A stretch of 33,974 nt of DNA from Clostridia bacterium (GTDB taxonomy: Bacteria > Bacillota_A > Clostridia > Oscillospirales > QAKW01): positions 1 to 33,974 of the forward strand of contig JAFQKO010000041.1 of NCBI GenBank assembly GCA_017396865.1. Reading direction: 5' to 3'. A model generated the notes under the pieces. It did no database searches and was not told the DNA's origin. It worked only from the letters and a program-made list of their open reading frames with translations. The stretch's first letter is position 1; each line of letters opens with the position of its first letter. The position numbers and the translations under genes are program-made. Shown in pieces: positions 24,169 through 31,647 of this stretch.

Positions 24169-24196
24169 ATTATAATAAAAGAAACAGATTTTGCAA
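24169..24196 (-). promoter_or_regulatory. Promoter of the second ABC operon
   Basis: TTGCAA (24196-24191), a 16-base spacer and TATAAT (24174-24169) on the minus strand. Confidence 0.65.
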
Positions 24197-24255
24197 CCCC
24201 TTTTCCGTACTTTTTTAACAATTTTTTAAGGGGGTGAAAAATGTTTGGTTTGTGC

Positions 24256-24284
24256 TTTACAAAACGATGAATTTATTATATAAT
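24256..24284 (+). promoter_or_regulatory. Promoter of the histidine-kinase-like gene
   Basis: TTTACA (24256-24261), a 17-base spacer and consensus TATAAT (24279-24284), followed by GGAGG 6 bases ahead of the ATG at 24325. Confidence 0.75.
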
Positions 24285-24324
24285 GAATCAATAGTGAATA
24301 AATATCTTGCGAAGGAGGTTGAGC

Positions 24325-25365
24325 ATGGCATCGGCTAAAGAGCTATTTGCGGGCTTTTACAGCTCGGCAACCCAGCCTGTTTTCGTTTTCGATGAGCAAG
24401 GGCAACCGATCTACCGAAATGAAGCGGCGGCCATGATGATGGTGCGGCTTCATCTTGCAAGCGAAACCGAGCTGCGCACCGCCGCCGTAGAGCGGGAATG
24501 GGCGCAATGCGTCAAGTATATTCGCGGCGCCTCTGCCATGGTACGCTTCGGCGATGAGGTGTTGGTCTTGCATATCCTTCCGCAATTTCATTCGAGCAAG
24601 CTCTATATGATCATTCGTTCCGAGGAGCGCATGGTGATGCCCGAGGAGCAGAAGATGATGGCGCTGGTGCAAGCCTCCGGCAGTAAGCTTCGCAACTATC
24701 TCAACAGCATCTACGGTGTGGCGCAGCTGATCGGCAAGGAGGATGGCCAAGGCTATGAGCTGGCAGATGCTGTACGCAGAATTCTGCGGATGAATAATCA
24801 TTTCTATCAGCTGATGGACGGCAGCGCCGATCATCGCTATCTGGTGCCGATGAATATCAGCCGTTTTATCGGCAGCTTCGGGCGTACCGTCAGCGAGGTC
24901 AATCCCGATATTCCCTTGTATATCATGCCGACCTCGCCGGATCTCTATGCGGCGGTGATGCCGGAGGATCTGGAGCTGGTGCTGAGTAATCTGATCAGCA
25001 ATGCCTATCGGTTCGGTGCCAAGCGGATCGCCCTTCGAGCCGAGCGGGTAGAGAAGCGGATCGACCTGACGGTGACCGACGACGGTGTTGGCGTCAAGGA
25101 GCCTGAGCGCCTCTTTGAGTGGGGCTATCGAACCCGCGACGTGAAGGGCGAGATGGGGCTTGGCTATGCGCTGGCGGTGGTCAAAAAGCTGCTGGAGCAG
25201 CAAGGAGCGGTCATTACCCATTCCCGCGAGAACGGGCTGACCTGCTTCACCGTTTCCTTTGAGGAGATCACGGTTTCTCCCGGCACCAAGCTGGCGGAAT
25301 GGAAGCCGGAACCGATGGAAAACAGCCTTTCTCAGCTTCGGGTTGAGCTTAGTGATATTTTGTAA
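24325..25365 (+). CDS. Histidine-kinase-like protein lacking the phospho-acceptor His
   Basis: A 346-residue cytoplasmic protein without membrane helices. The N terminus (about 10-95) looks like a PAS sensor (PVFVFDEQGQPIYRNEAAA). A dimerisation segment follows at about 120-150, ASGSKLRNYLNSIYGVAQLIG, where a kinase would read SHELRNPLNSI: Ser replaces the His. The GHKL ATPase domain is well kept: N box LVLSNLISNAYRFG (about 213-226), G1 box DDGVGV (about 253-258) and G2 box GLGYALAVV. It could bind ATP but not autophosphorylate in the normal way, suggesting a phosphatase, scaffold or anti-kinase role. No response regulator is adjacent. The promoter and GGAGG fix the start. Confidence 0.8.
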   Translation: MASAKELFAGFYSSATQPVFVFDEQGQPIYRNEAAAMMMVRLHLASETELRTAAVEREWAQCVKYIRGASAMVRFGDEVLVLHILPQFHSSKLYMIIRSEERMVMPEEQKMMALVQASGSKLRNYLNSIYGVAQLIGKEDGQGYELADAVRRILRMNNHFYQLMDGSADHRYLVPMNISRFIGSFGRTVSEVNPDIPLYIMPTSPDLYAAVMPEDLELVLSNLISNAYRFGAKRIALRAERVEKRIDLTVTDDGVGVKEPERLFEWGYRTRDVKGEMGLGYALAVVKKLLEQQGAVITHSRENGLTCFTVSFEEITVSPGTKLAEWKPEPMENSLSQLRVELSDIL

Positions 25366-25390
25366 AACAATGTAAAGAGGAGAGATGAAC

Positions 25391-26404
25391 ATGAAAGTAT
25401 TGGTAACGGGCGGTGCCGGTTATATCGGTACCCATACGGTGGTTGAATTGTTGGATGCCGGCTATGAGGTTGTCGTTTTTGATAATTTCTACAACAGCAA
25501 GCCCAAGGCGCTGGAGCGTGTTAAAGAGATCACCGGCAAGGATTTTAAGTTCTATGAGGCAGATATGCTGGATGCCGCTGCCATGGATGCGATCTTTGCG
25601 GCCGAGAAGGTGGATGCCGTTATCCACTTTGCGGGCCTGAAGGCAGTGGGCGAGAGCGTTGCAAAGCCCTGGGAGTACTATAACAACAACATCGTAGGCA
25701 CCTTGAATATTCTTAATTCCATGAAGAAATACGGCGTGAAGCAGTTCGTATTTTCTTCTTCCGCTACCGTTTACGGCGATAGCAAGGTGGTGCCCGTGAA
25801 GGAGGATTTCCCCACCAGCGCAACCAACCCCTACGGTCAGACCAAGCTGATGCAGGAGATTATGCTGACGGATATCGCCAAAGCAAACCCCGATATGGCG
25901 GTCACCCTGCTGCGCTATTTCAATCCCGTCGGTGCCCATAAGAGCGGTATGATTGGCGAGGATCCTCAGGGCATCCCCAATAACCTCACCCCCTACATTG
26001 CGCAGGTTGCCATCGGTAAGCGGGAATGCCTCTCGGTGTTCGGCAACGACTACAATACCCCCGACGGCACCGGCGTTCGCGACTATATCCACGTGGTCGA
26101 TCTGGCCAAGGGTCATATCAAGGCGCTGGAGGGGCAGACCGGTAAGACCGGTGTGTTCGTTTATAACCTCGGTACCGGCGAGGGCTACAGTGTGTTGGAT
26201 ATGGTGCACGCCTTTGAGAAGGCCAGCGGTGTGAAGGTCAACTATAAGATCGTTGGCCGCCGCCCCGGCGACGTGGAATCGTTGTATGCCGATACCGCCA
26301 AGGCCAAAGAAGAAATCGGCTTTGTGGCCGAGAAGAATCTCGACGATATGTGCGCCGATCTTTGGAATTGGCAGAAGAATAATCCAAACGGATTTAACGA
26401 TTAA
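25391..26404 (+). CDS. galE: UDP-glucose 4-epimerase
   Basis: A 337-residue enzyme interconverting UDP-glucose and UDP-galactose for galactose use and surface polysaccharides. The start at 25391 is chosen over the ATG at 25385 because AGGAGA lies 7-8 bases before it. Extended SDR features: NAD-binding GGAGYIGTH (7-15), FSSSATVYG (121-129) supplying the catalytic Ser/Thr, Tyr148 and Lys152 in NPYGQTK, then [10 protein letters not shown] and [14 protein letters not shown]. Length and motifs are typical. It begins 25 bases after the kinase-like gene with no terminator between, so cotranscription is likely. A hairpin follows it. Confidence 0.97.
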   Translation: MKVLVTGGAGYIGTHTVVELLDAGYEVVVFDNFYNSKPKALERVKEITGKDFKFYEADMLDAAAMDAIFAAEKVDAVIHFAGLKAVGESVAKPWEYYNNNIVGTLNILNSMKKYGVKQFVFSSSATVYGDSKVVPVKEDFPTSATNPYGQTKLMQEIMLTDIAKANPDMAVTLLRYFNPVGAHKSGMIGEDPQGIPNNLTPYIAQVAIGKRECLSVFGNDYNTPDGTGVRDYIHVVDLAKGHIKALEGQTGKTGVFVYNLGTGEGYSVLDMVHAFEKASGVKVNYKIVGRRPGDVESLYADTAKAKEEIGFVAEKNLDDMCADLWNWQKNNPNGFND

Positions 26405-26407
26405 CAT

Positions 26408-26444
26408 AAATTGCCCGTGTGCAAAGGCACGCGGGCAATTTTCA
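26408..26444 (+). terminator. Terminator-like hairpin between galE and the alcohol dehydrogenase
   Basis: AAATTGCCCGTGTGC pairs with GCACGCGGGCAATTT (15 pairs, one G-T) around AAAG, with only a short T run. Partial read-through into the next gene, whose ribosome site follows at once, is plausible. Confidence 0.75.
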
Positions 26445-26458
26445 GAAGGAGAAAAAAT

Positions 26459-27628
26459 ATGCTGGATTTTACCTACTATGCACCGACTAAGATGTACTTC
26501 GGCAAGGAAAAGCATAAGGAGGTCGGCGCCATTATTGCCGGCTACGGCTTTAAAAAGATCATGCTGCAATACGGCAAGGGCAGCATCAAGGCCTGCGGGC
26601 TTTACGATGAGGTGATGGCCTCCCTCAAGGCCGCCGACATCGAGGTGGTGGAGATGGGCGGTGTTCAGCCGAATCCCACCCTTGAATTTGTACGCGAGGC
26701 GGTCAAGCTTGCCAAGGAGCGGCAGGTGGAGCTGATTTTGGCGGTGGGCGGCGGCAGCGTCATCGATTCCTGCAAATACACGGCCGCAGGCGCCTGCTAC
26801 GACGGCGACCCCTGGGATTTCCCCACCCGCAAGGCGGTGGTGGAAAAGGCGTTGCCTGTCGGCACCATTCTTACCCTCTCGGCGGCAGGCAGCGAGATGA
26901 GCGCCTCGGCGGTCATCTCCAATGAGGAGCTGAAGATGAAGCGCGGCTTCGGCAGCCCCTTCAATCGGTGCCTTTTCTCTATCTGCAATCCCGAACTGAC
27001 CTATACCGTCAGCCCCTATCAAACCGCCTGCGGCATCGTGGATATGATGGCGCATACCATGGAGCGTTATTTCACCGTCTGCCCCGATACCCCGCTGACC
27101 GATCGGCTGGCGGAAGGCTTGCTGAAATCGGTGGTGGAAGCAGGCAAGGTTGCGATGCAAAACCCCACCGACTATGAGGCGCGCGCCACCTTGATGTGGG
27201 CCTCCTCGCTGGCCCATAACGACCTGACAAGCTGCGGGCGGGATAACCTTTTGGCGGTGCATCAGCTGGAGCACGCCCTGAGCGGGGAGGATACCTCCAT
27301 CGCCCACGGTGCAGGCTTGGCGGTGCTGTATCCCGCCTGGGCCAAATACGTATGGAAGCAAAATCCCGCGCGGTTCGCGCAGTTTGCCCGCAACGTCTGG
27401 GACGTGCAGGAGGACGACGATGCCCTTGCTGCAGAGGCGGGCATTGCGGCGATGGCGCAGTTCTTCAAGGAGATCGGTATGCCGCAAACGTTGCGGGAGT
27501 TCGGGATCACCGAGGCGCAGATTCCCGCCCTCGCCGAGCTTTGTACCTTCGGGCGCACCCGCACCGTTAAGAGCTATATCGAGCTGGATTATGACGTGAT
27601 CTGCGCCATCTTCAAGCTTTGTTATTAA
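26459..27628 (+). CDS. Iron-containing alcohol dehydrogenase, butanol-dehydrogenase type
   Basis: A 389-residue group III dehydrogenase; the ATG at 26459 follows AAGGAG. The dinucleotide site GGGSVIDSCK (97-106) and the metal ligands Asp195, His199, His268 and His283 (in GIVDMMAHTME and AVHQLEHALSG...IAHG) match the BdhA/YqhD branch, which normally uses NADPH to reduce aldehydes to alcohols. A role in fermentation or aldehyde detoxification is likely; the true substrate cannot be read from sequence. No dedicated promoter is evident in the 54 bases after galE, so expression may come from read-through. Ends at a strong bidirectional terminator. Confidence 0.93.
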   Translation: MLDFTYYAPTKMYFGKEKHKEVGAIIAGYGFKKIMLQYGKGSIKACGLYDEVMASLKAADIEVVEMGGVQPNPTLEFVREAVKLAKERQVELILAVGGGSVIDSCKYTAAGACYDGDPWDFPTRKAVVEKALPVGTILTLSAAGSEMSASAVISNEELKMKRGFGSPFNRCLFSICNPELTYTVSPYQTACGIVDMMAHTMERYFTVCPDTPLTDRLAEGLLKSVVEAGKVAMQNPTDYEARATLMWASSLAHNDLTSCGRDNLLAVHQLEHALSGEDTSIAHGAGLAVLYPAWAKYVWKQNPARFAQFARNVWDVQEDDDALAAEAGIAAMAQFFKEIGMPQTLREFGITEAQIPALAELCTFGRTRTVKSYIELDYDVICAIFKLCY

Positions 27629-27659
27629 AAAACGGATTCCGAAAGGAATCCGTTTTTTT
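27627..27659. terminator. Bidirectional terminator between alcohol dehydrogenase and dGTPase genes
   Basis: AAAAAACGGATTCC pairs with GGAATCCGTTTTTT around GAAA; it overlaps both stop codons by a base or two. Confidence 0.93.
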
Positions 27660-28854
27660 AATTAAAGTATCCTTTATAAGTGATCTTCAGATCACTCTTG
27701 GGGAAGAGATAGGCAAAGAGGTCGATGAAATAATCGTCGGTCATGCTGGCGATGTAGTCGGTAACCAATTGGTTTGGCTCGGTCTGCTCGTAGGGCATTG
27801 ATCGGGCGTAGTGCGCCTGATTGACGTAGGCAATGTGGTGGGTGAAGATGGGGGAGGCGGTGTTGCCTTCCTTGAGGTCGGCCAGCAGGCGGGCATAGAG
27901 CTGCTGCATCATCGGGCGAATTACCTGATAGAGGGCTTGCTCCACCGCTTCGCTGCGGTAGATGCGGCCGTAGTTTTCCCGCTTGGCCGCCTGCAACGCT
28001 TCAAAGTGGGCGTTGTCCATTTGGATATAGGGCTTGCCGTAGCTGTGCTCCACGATGTTGACGGTGAGATTATTGATGATCTCGGCGTTGTAGATCCCCA
28101 AAACCCCGCCGCTGAACGCGCAGTTTTGCACCAGCTCGGCACGCTCGGCATCCTGCCGATCCTTGCCGAGATAGGCGATGATGTCGGCGATCCGCACCAC
28201 GCATCCTTCGACGGTGCAGGGAACGAGCTTTTTGATCTGCTCGGGATCGCAATAGCAGCCCTCGATCTGTTGGTCGAAGGCTTCAAAGTCGGCAAGGGGC
28301 TTCGGCTGATAGAGGCTCTGCTCCATTTCGCCGTTGTGGGCGGCGATACCGTTTAAGGTCTGCAGGGTCACGTTGAGAGGATAGATCTCGCTGAGCACCC
28401 GCACCGAATGGATGTTGTGGGCAAAATGGCGGCCTGTTTCGGCGGCAAGCAGCTCATCCAAAAAGCGCTCGCCCGCATGGCCGAAGGGAGTATGGCCGAT
28501 GTCGTGCCCCAGCGCAATGGCCTCGATCAGATCGCAGTTGAGGTTGAGCGCCCGCCCGATGTTGCGGGCGATGCGGGAAACTAACTGCACGTGCAAGCCG
28601 CGGCGGGTAATGTCGTCGTTTTTATAGAAGGAAAATACCTGCGTTTTGTCGGCATAGCGATTGTAGTAGGGGCAATGAAGAATTTTGTCGATATCCCGAA
28701 CAAAGGCGGGGCGCAGCGCGCTGGATTGATCCCGCTCGCCGTTGCGCCGCAGGGCATCCTGATCGGAAAAGCCGACAGCAGGCAGCCTGCCGCTCGCGCG
28801 GTCGGAGAGCAGCTGCTGCTCCCGCTCGGCAGAGAGTTTTTCGTATTTGAGCAT
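27658..28854 (-). CDS. dgt: Deoxyguanosinetriphosphate triphosphohydrolase-like HD protein
   Basis: A 398-residue cytoplasmic HD-domain protein; ATG behind GGAGGAATTTCC. The N terminus has RRNGERDQSSALRPAFVRD and a DKTQVF block typical of dGTPase-like proteins. The HD metal site comprises His88, His117-Asp118 in ALGHDIGHTPFGH and a later Asp in VRIADIIAYLGKD (about 223). dGTPases cleave dNTPs to nucleoside and triphosphate, and bacterial homologues help control dNTP pools or phage infection. Length fits the shorter Clostridial form (E. coli Dgt is about 505). The promoter has an extended -10 and sits directly after the terminator of the unexplained transcription unit upstream. Confidence 0.92.
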   Translation of the reverse strand: MLKYEKLSAEREQQLLSDRASGRLPAVGFSDQDALRRNGERDQSSALRPAFVRDIDKILHCPYYNRYADKTQVFSFYKNDDITRRGLHVQLVSRIARNIGRALNLNCDLIEAIALGHDIGHTPFGHAGERFLDELLAAETGRHFAHNIHSVRVLSEIYPLNVTLQTLNGIAAHNGEMEQSLYQPKPLADFEAFDQQIEGCYCDPEQIKKLVPCTVEGCVVRIADIIAYLGKDRQDAERAELVQNCAFSGGVLGIYNAEIINNLTVNIVEHSYGKPYIQMDNAHFEALQAAKRENYGRIYRSEAVEQALYQVIRPMMQQLYARLLADLKEGNTASPIFTHHIAYVNQAHYARSMPYEQTEPNQLVTDYIASMTDDYFIDLFAYLFPKSDLKITYKGYFN

Positions 28855-28876
28855 TGGAAATTCCTCCTTTGGCTCT

Positions 28877-28885
28877 ATTATACCA
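28877..28885 (-). promoter_or_regulatory. Extended -10 promoter of the dGTPase gene
   Basis: Minus strand TGGTATAAT (28885-28877), an extended -10; the -35 region is a T run contributed by the preceding terminator, so no clear -35 box is seen. Confidence 0.6.
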
Positions 28886-28898
28886 TAAAAACTGCAAT

Positions 28899-28921
28899 AA
28901 AAAAAGAGTGCATTTGCACTC
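28899..28921 (-). terminator. Terminator of the unexplained minus-strand unit
   Basis: Minus strand GAGTGC-AAAT-GCACTC followed by TTTTTTT. It ends just upstream of the dGTPase promoter and so isolates the preceding unit from that gene. Confidence 0.82.
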
Positions 28922-28934
28922 CGATCAATAAAAT

Positions 28935-28993
28935 AGAAATGACCCTCAGCTGACGTAATCTTTCACCTTACATCCAAACTGAGGGTCATTTCT
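28935..28993 (-). other. 15-bp perfect stem-loop in the unexplained unit
   Basis: AGAAATGACCCTCAG (28935-28949) pairs exactly with CTGAGGGTCATTTCT (28979-28993) around a 29-base loop. It lacks a proper T run; the compact terminator follows 14 bases further on. Confidence 0.75.
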
Positions 28994-29328
28994 GTTCACT
29001 CTTAATGTCTAACATCTGGTTAACCTCTCTTTCTTATGGTCCGCAACCGCTCTTTGCTCACTTTCATCCCCTGCTGCAACGTTTTTGATGCTTTCTTTAC
29101 AGCATCCTGCTTTTTACAATGTTTTGCGCGTTGAACTATTCGTTGCTGATCGGTTTCGGCCGGGTCCTTGGCTGCTCATCCTCAGGCACGATCTTCTGAA
29201 AGATCATCTATCTAACATTCATTATAGGAGAATTTCATCCTGCTCTTTCTTTTTTATTTTGCCTGATTTGGATCATGAGCATCCGCTCTTACCTGTACAT
29301 GGGACTCACCTTTCCTTTCTTTGTCTAT

Positions 29329-29357
29329 ATAATAGCATAAGTTCCATCAACTTTCAA
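29329..29357 (-). promoter_or_regulatory. Promoter of the unexplained minus-strand unit
   Basis: TTGAAA (29357-29352), a 17-base spacer and TATTAT (29334-29329) on the minus strand. Confidence 0.75.
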
Positions 29358-29431
29358 TTCGCAAAATATACAAAATGTACAAATATTTTTTGGATAAAAC
29401 ACAGAAATTTCGATGGCGCATCGGATTTTTG

Positions 29432-29461
29432 TTGACAATGGGGGGAAAGGTATTATATAAT
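29432..29461 (+). promoter_or_regulatory. Promoter of hflX
   Basis: Consensus TTGACA (29432-29437), an 18-base spacer and consensus TATAAT (29456-29461). Start near 29468, leaving a leader of about 64 nt. Confidence 0.82.
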
Positions 29462-29485
29462 AAATATGTTGGGTGTTATAAAACG

Positions 29486-29516
29486 GCACGGAAACAAGCG
29501 GGTTTCCGTGCTTTTT
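29486..29516 (+). terminator. Terminator-like attenuator hairpin in the hflX leader
   Basis: GCACGGAAAC pairs perfectly with GTTTCCGTGC around AAGCGG and is followed by TTTTT. It sits between the promoter and the hflX ribosome site (29523-29528), so it would stop most transcripts before the gene unless relieved. Confidence 0.75.
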
Positions 29517-29531
29517 CATTCCGGAGGGAAA

Positions 29532-30764
29532 ATGGACGAACGAGAACGTGCCGTAACGGTGGGAATCGATACCGAAGAATATGATTGCGCAAGCTCCTTG
29601 GCCGAGCTGAAGGCGCTGGCCGATACGGCGGGCGCCGAGGTTGTCGGCACGCTGACCCAGCGGCGGGAGAGCCTTGATAAGGCCACCGCCATCGGCAGCG
29701 GGCGGCTTTCGGAGCTGGCGGCCTTGGCCGAGGCGCAGGAGGCTGATCTGATCATCTTCGATCATGAGCTTTCCGCAACGCAGCTTCGTAATCTGGAGGA
29801 TGCGCTGCCCTGCCGCGTTATCGACCGCACCATGCTGATTTTGGATATCTTTGCGGGGCGTGCCCGCTCGGCTGAAGGTCGGCTGCAGGTGGAGCTGGCG
29901 CAGCTGGAATATCTGCTGCCCCGCCAAGCGGGGATGGGCACCGAGCTTTCCCGTCTCGGCGGCGGAATCGGTACCCGCGGCCCGGGAGAAACCAAGCTGG
30001 AAACCAATAAGCGGCATATTCGCCGCCGCATTCAAGCCTTGAAGCGCCAGCTTGAAACGGTGGAAAAGCAGAGAAATCTGCGCCGTGCCCGCCGCAAGAA
30101 GGATCAGGTGCTGACCGTGGCGTTGGTGGGCTATACCAACGCGGGAAAATCCACCCTGATGAATCGGCTGACCGATGCGGGGGTTTGGGCGGAGGATCAG
30201 CTTTTTGCCACCTTGGATACCACCGCGCGGGCGCTTCGCCTGCCCGACGGCCGCACCGTTTTATTGGTGGATACCGTTGGTCTGGTGCGCCGCCTGCCCC
30301 ATCATCTGGTGGAGGCCTTTCATTCCACCTTGGAGGAGGCCGCGCTGGCCGACGTGATTTTGAATATCTGCGATGCCTCTGCGCCCGATGCGGCCGAGCA
30401 TCTTGCCGTTACGCGGGAGCTGCTGGAGCAGCTGGGCTGCGCCGATCGCCCCATCATCACCGTTTATAATAAGTGCGATCGGGCGGGAACGCCGCTTCAT
30501 CTGCAGGTGGGGGATCCGAATGCGGTTTGGATCAGTGCTTTGCAGGGCGGCGGGATCGGTATTTTGCTGGATGCCATTGCGGCCGCATTGCCGAAGGATC
30601 GAAAGCGGGTTACGCTGCTGCTCCCCTTTGCGCAGGGCGGCTTGGCAGAGCGCTGCCGCCGCGAGGGGGCGGTGGAAGCGGAGGAGTATACCGCAGAGGG
30701 CTTGAAAATGACCGTTACCCTCGGCGGGAAGACGCTGCGGGAGGCAGAACCTTATATTATATAA
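29532..30764 (+). CDS. hflX: GTPase HflX (ribosome-splitting factor family)
   Basis: A 410-residue GTPase that in other bacteria binds and splits stalled or stressed 70S ribosomes. The ATG at 29532 follows GGAGGG; the frame is open further upstream, but that part overlaps the leader hairpin. The HflX N-terminal domain covers about 1-160, ending with the hallmark GGGIGTRGPGETKLE (143-157), followed by a helical linker. The G domain has G1 GYTNAGKST (200-208), G3 DTVG (247-250) and G4 NKCD (313-316). The C-terminal part is short. A promoter and a terminator-like hairpin immediately ahead suggest conditional expression, for example on ribosome stress. Confidence 0.95.
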   Translation: MDERERAVTVGIDTEEYDCASSLAELKALADTAGAEVVGTLTQRRESLDKATAIGSGRLSELAALAEAQEADLIIFDHELSATQLRNLEDALPCRVIDRTMLILDIFAGRARSAEGRLQVELAQLEYLLPRQAGMGTELSRLGGGIGTRGPGETKLETNKRHIRRRIQALKRQLETVEKQRNLRRARRKKDQVLTVALVGYTNAGKSTLMNRLTDAGVWAEDQLFATLDTTARALRLPDGRTVLLVDTVGLVRRLPHHLVEAFHSTLEEAALADVILNICDASAPDAAEHLAVTRELLEQLGCADRPIITVYNKCDRAGTPLHLQVGDPNAVWISALQGGGIGILLDAIAAALPKDRKRVTLLLPFAQGGLAERCRREGAVEAEEYTAEGLKMTVTLGGKTLREAEPYII

Positions 30765-30766
30765 AA

Positions 30767-30807
30767 AAGAGGCTGTAAAAAAAACTCACGTTTTTTTACA
30801 GCCTCTT
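30767..30807. terminator. Bidirectional terminator between hflX and the zinc-ribbon gene
   Basis: A 17-bp stem, AAGAGGCTGTAAAAAAA with TTTTTTTACAGCCTCTT, around ACTCACG, lies between two converging stop codons. Confidence 0.9.
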
Positions 30808-30810
30808 ATC

Positions 30811-31344
30811 TTATTGTTGAACAGGGGGGAGCTGCGCTGTACCATATTGGCGGTTGTACTTAAAGAGCAGATAAACCTGCGTATTGTTGCTGGCGCCGAA
30901 GCCGCCCAAGGCCAGTGAGCCGCTCTGGCCGCGCTGGTGCACACCGCCGTTGCGGGCGATCACGGTGGCGCCGGGGTTCTGCGCCCGCCATTGATTGACC
31001 AGCGTATCGGTATTGGTGCAGGTAAGGCCGAATTTGCTCAGCGAAACCATGCCGTATTGGTTGATATTATTGCCGTTGAGCAGCTCGTATTCGATGGAAA
31101 CGGCCTCTAAAACGTATTTATTTACCATCATGCCGCCTGCGCTGCGCAGATGGATCTGCGCCTTTACGTTGGCCACCCGCGGATAGGTGGCGAACCATTG
31201 ATTGACGTTGGCGATGAAGACGTCTTCCTTCATGCTCCCGCGTTGAAAGGTTTGCTGATAGACCTTCACCTGCTTTTTACCGCAGGCGTGGCAGAAAACA
31301 GCGCCCTCTGCCAGCTCGGTTGAGCAAAACATACATTGAGCCAC
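30811..31344 (-). CDS. Zinc-ribbon protein of unknown function
   Basis: A 177-residue protein starting at GTG behind GGAGGG. The N terminus is a zinc ribbon with CMFC (Cys4, Cys7) and CHAC (Cys18, Cys21). The remainder (about 30-177) is a soluble domain, KEDVFIANVNQWFATYPRVANVKAQIHL and later VNQWRAQNPGATVIARNGG, that I do not recognise. No membrane segment is seen. It is the last gene of a three-gene set with two membrane proteins, 12 bases after the previous stop. Clostridia often carry zinc-ribbon proteins beside small membrane proteins, but no function is established for this combination. Confidence 0.8.
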   Translation of the reverse strand: MAQCMFCSTELAEGAVFCHACGKKQVKVYQQTFQRGSMKEDVFIANVNQWFATYPRVANVKAQIHLRSAGGMMVNKYVLEAVSIEYELLNGNNINQYGMVSLSKFGLTCTNTDTLVNQWRAQNPGATVIARNGGVHQRGQSGSLALGGFGASNNTQVYLLFKYNRQYGTAQLPPVQQ

Positions 31345-31356
31345 AATGATCCCTCC

Positions 31357-31635
31357 TTACATTCGGGGCGGCGGGGTGAAGCCGCCCGCCTCGGTGGATT
31401 GCTCCGGTGAGGGCGTATCGGGCTGCACGTTAACAGCGGCCTGCTGCTGCGGCATTTGGCTTTGCTGCATGGCATCGCTCGTGGGATAAGCGGCACCGTA
31501 ATTGTTTGAAGGAACATAGAAGGAGGCGTTTTGACTGCCTTCTTTTCGCCCTGCGATGCGGGTAATAATGACTGCGATCACAGCGATCAAGATGATGCCG
31601 ATGATAGGGAAGATTAAAAGAGATGACATTGCCAT
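31357..31635 (-). CDS. Small single-helix membrane protein with C-terminal GGFTPPPRM tag
   Basis: A 92-residue protein with one hydrophobic segment (about 5-27, ending ITR), then a Gln/Pro/Ser-rich tail. The tail finishes GGFTPPPRM, nearly identical to the end of the preceding gene product (GGFTPPPQM). The DNA around both stop codons is also almost identical for about 30 bases, implying a shared tail by duplication. The basic residues after the helix favour a cytoplasmic tail. The ribosome site GGAGG lies 7 bases before the ATG. Unknown function; the tail looks like a docking peptide. Confidence 0.78.
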   Translation of the reverse strand: MAMSSLLIFPIIGIILIAVIAVIITRIAGRKEGSQNASFYVPSNNYGAAYPTSDAMQQSQMPQQQAAVNVQPDTPSPEQSTEAGGFTPPPRM

Positions 31636-31647
31636 ATGTAGTCCTCC

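Larger units (their letters stand above)
28899..29325 (-). ncRNA. Candidate ~430-nt RNA or micro-ORF unit of unknown function
   Basis: Bounded by a promoter (29357-29329) and a terminator (28921-28899). No frame above about 35 codons looks coding. Several tiny frames occur, for example a 23-codon one (29203-29132) starting MIFQKIVPEDEQ and ending KPISNE, and a 9-codon frame MLDIKSEQK (29017-28988) behind AGAGAGG. Near the 3' end is a 15-bp perfect stem (28935-28993). I could not match the conserved parts of RNase P RNA, tmRNA, SRP RNA or 6S RNA. A decayed gene is the main alternative. The complementary strand shows no better coding potential. Confidence 0.45.

Noticed and set aside
25349..27487. 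Minus-strand frame of about 710 codons opposite galE and the alcohol dehydrogenase
   Set aside because: It spans two well-identified genes and their intergenic terminator, with no family features; antisense shadow. The same applies to 1455-2780 and 9297-11294 on the minus strand.
28899..29325. RNase P RNA, tmRNA, SRP RNA or 6S RNA
   Set aside because: The characteristic conserved segments, such as the RNase P GAGGAAAGTCC region or a tmRNA CCA end, are not present.
29085..29435. 116-codon plus-strand frame in the gap before hflX
   Set aside because: No ribosome site; it crosses the hflX promoter region and a good minus-strand promoter; translation looks random.
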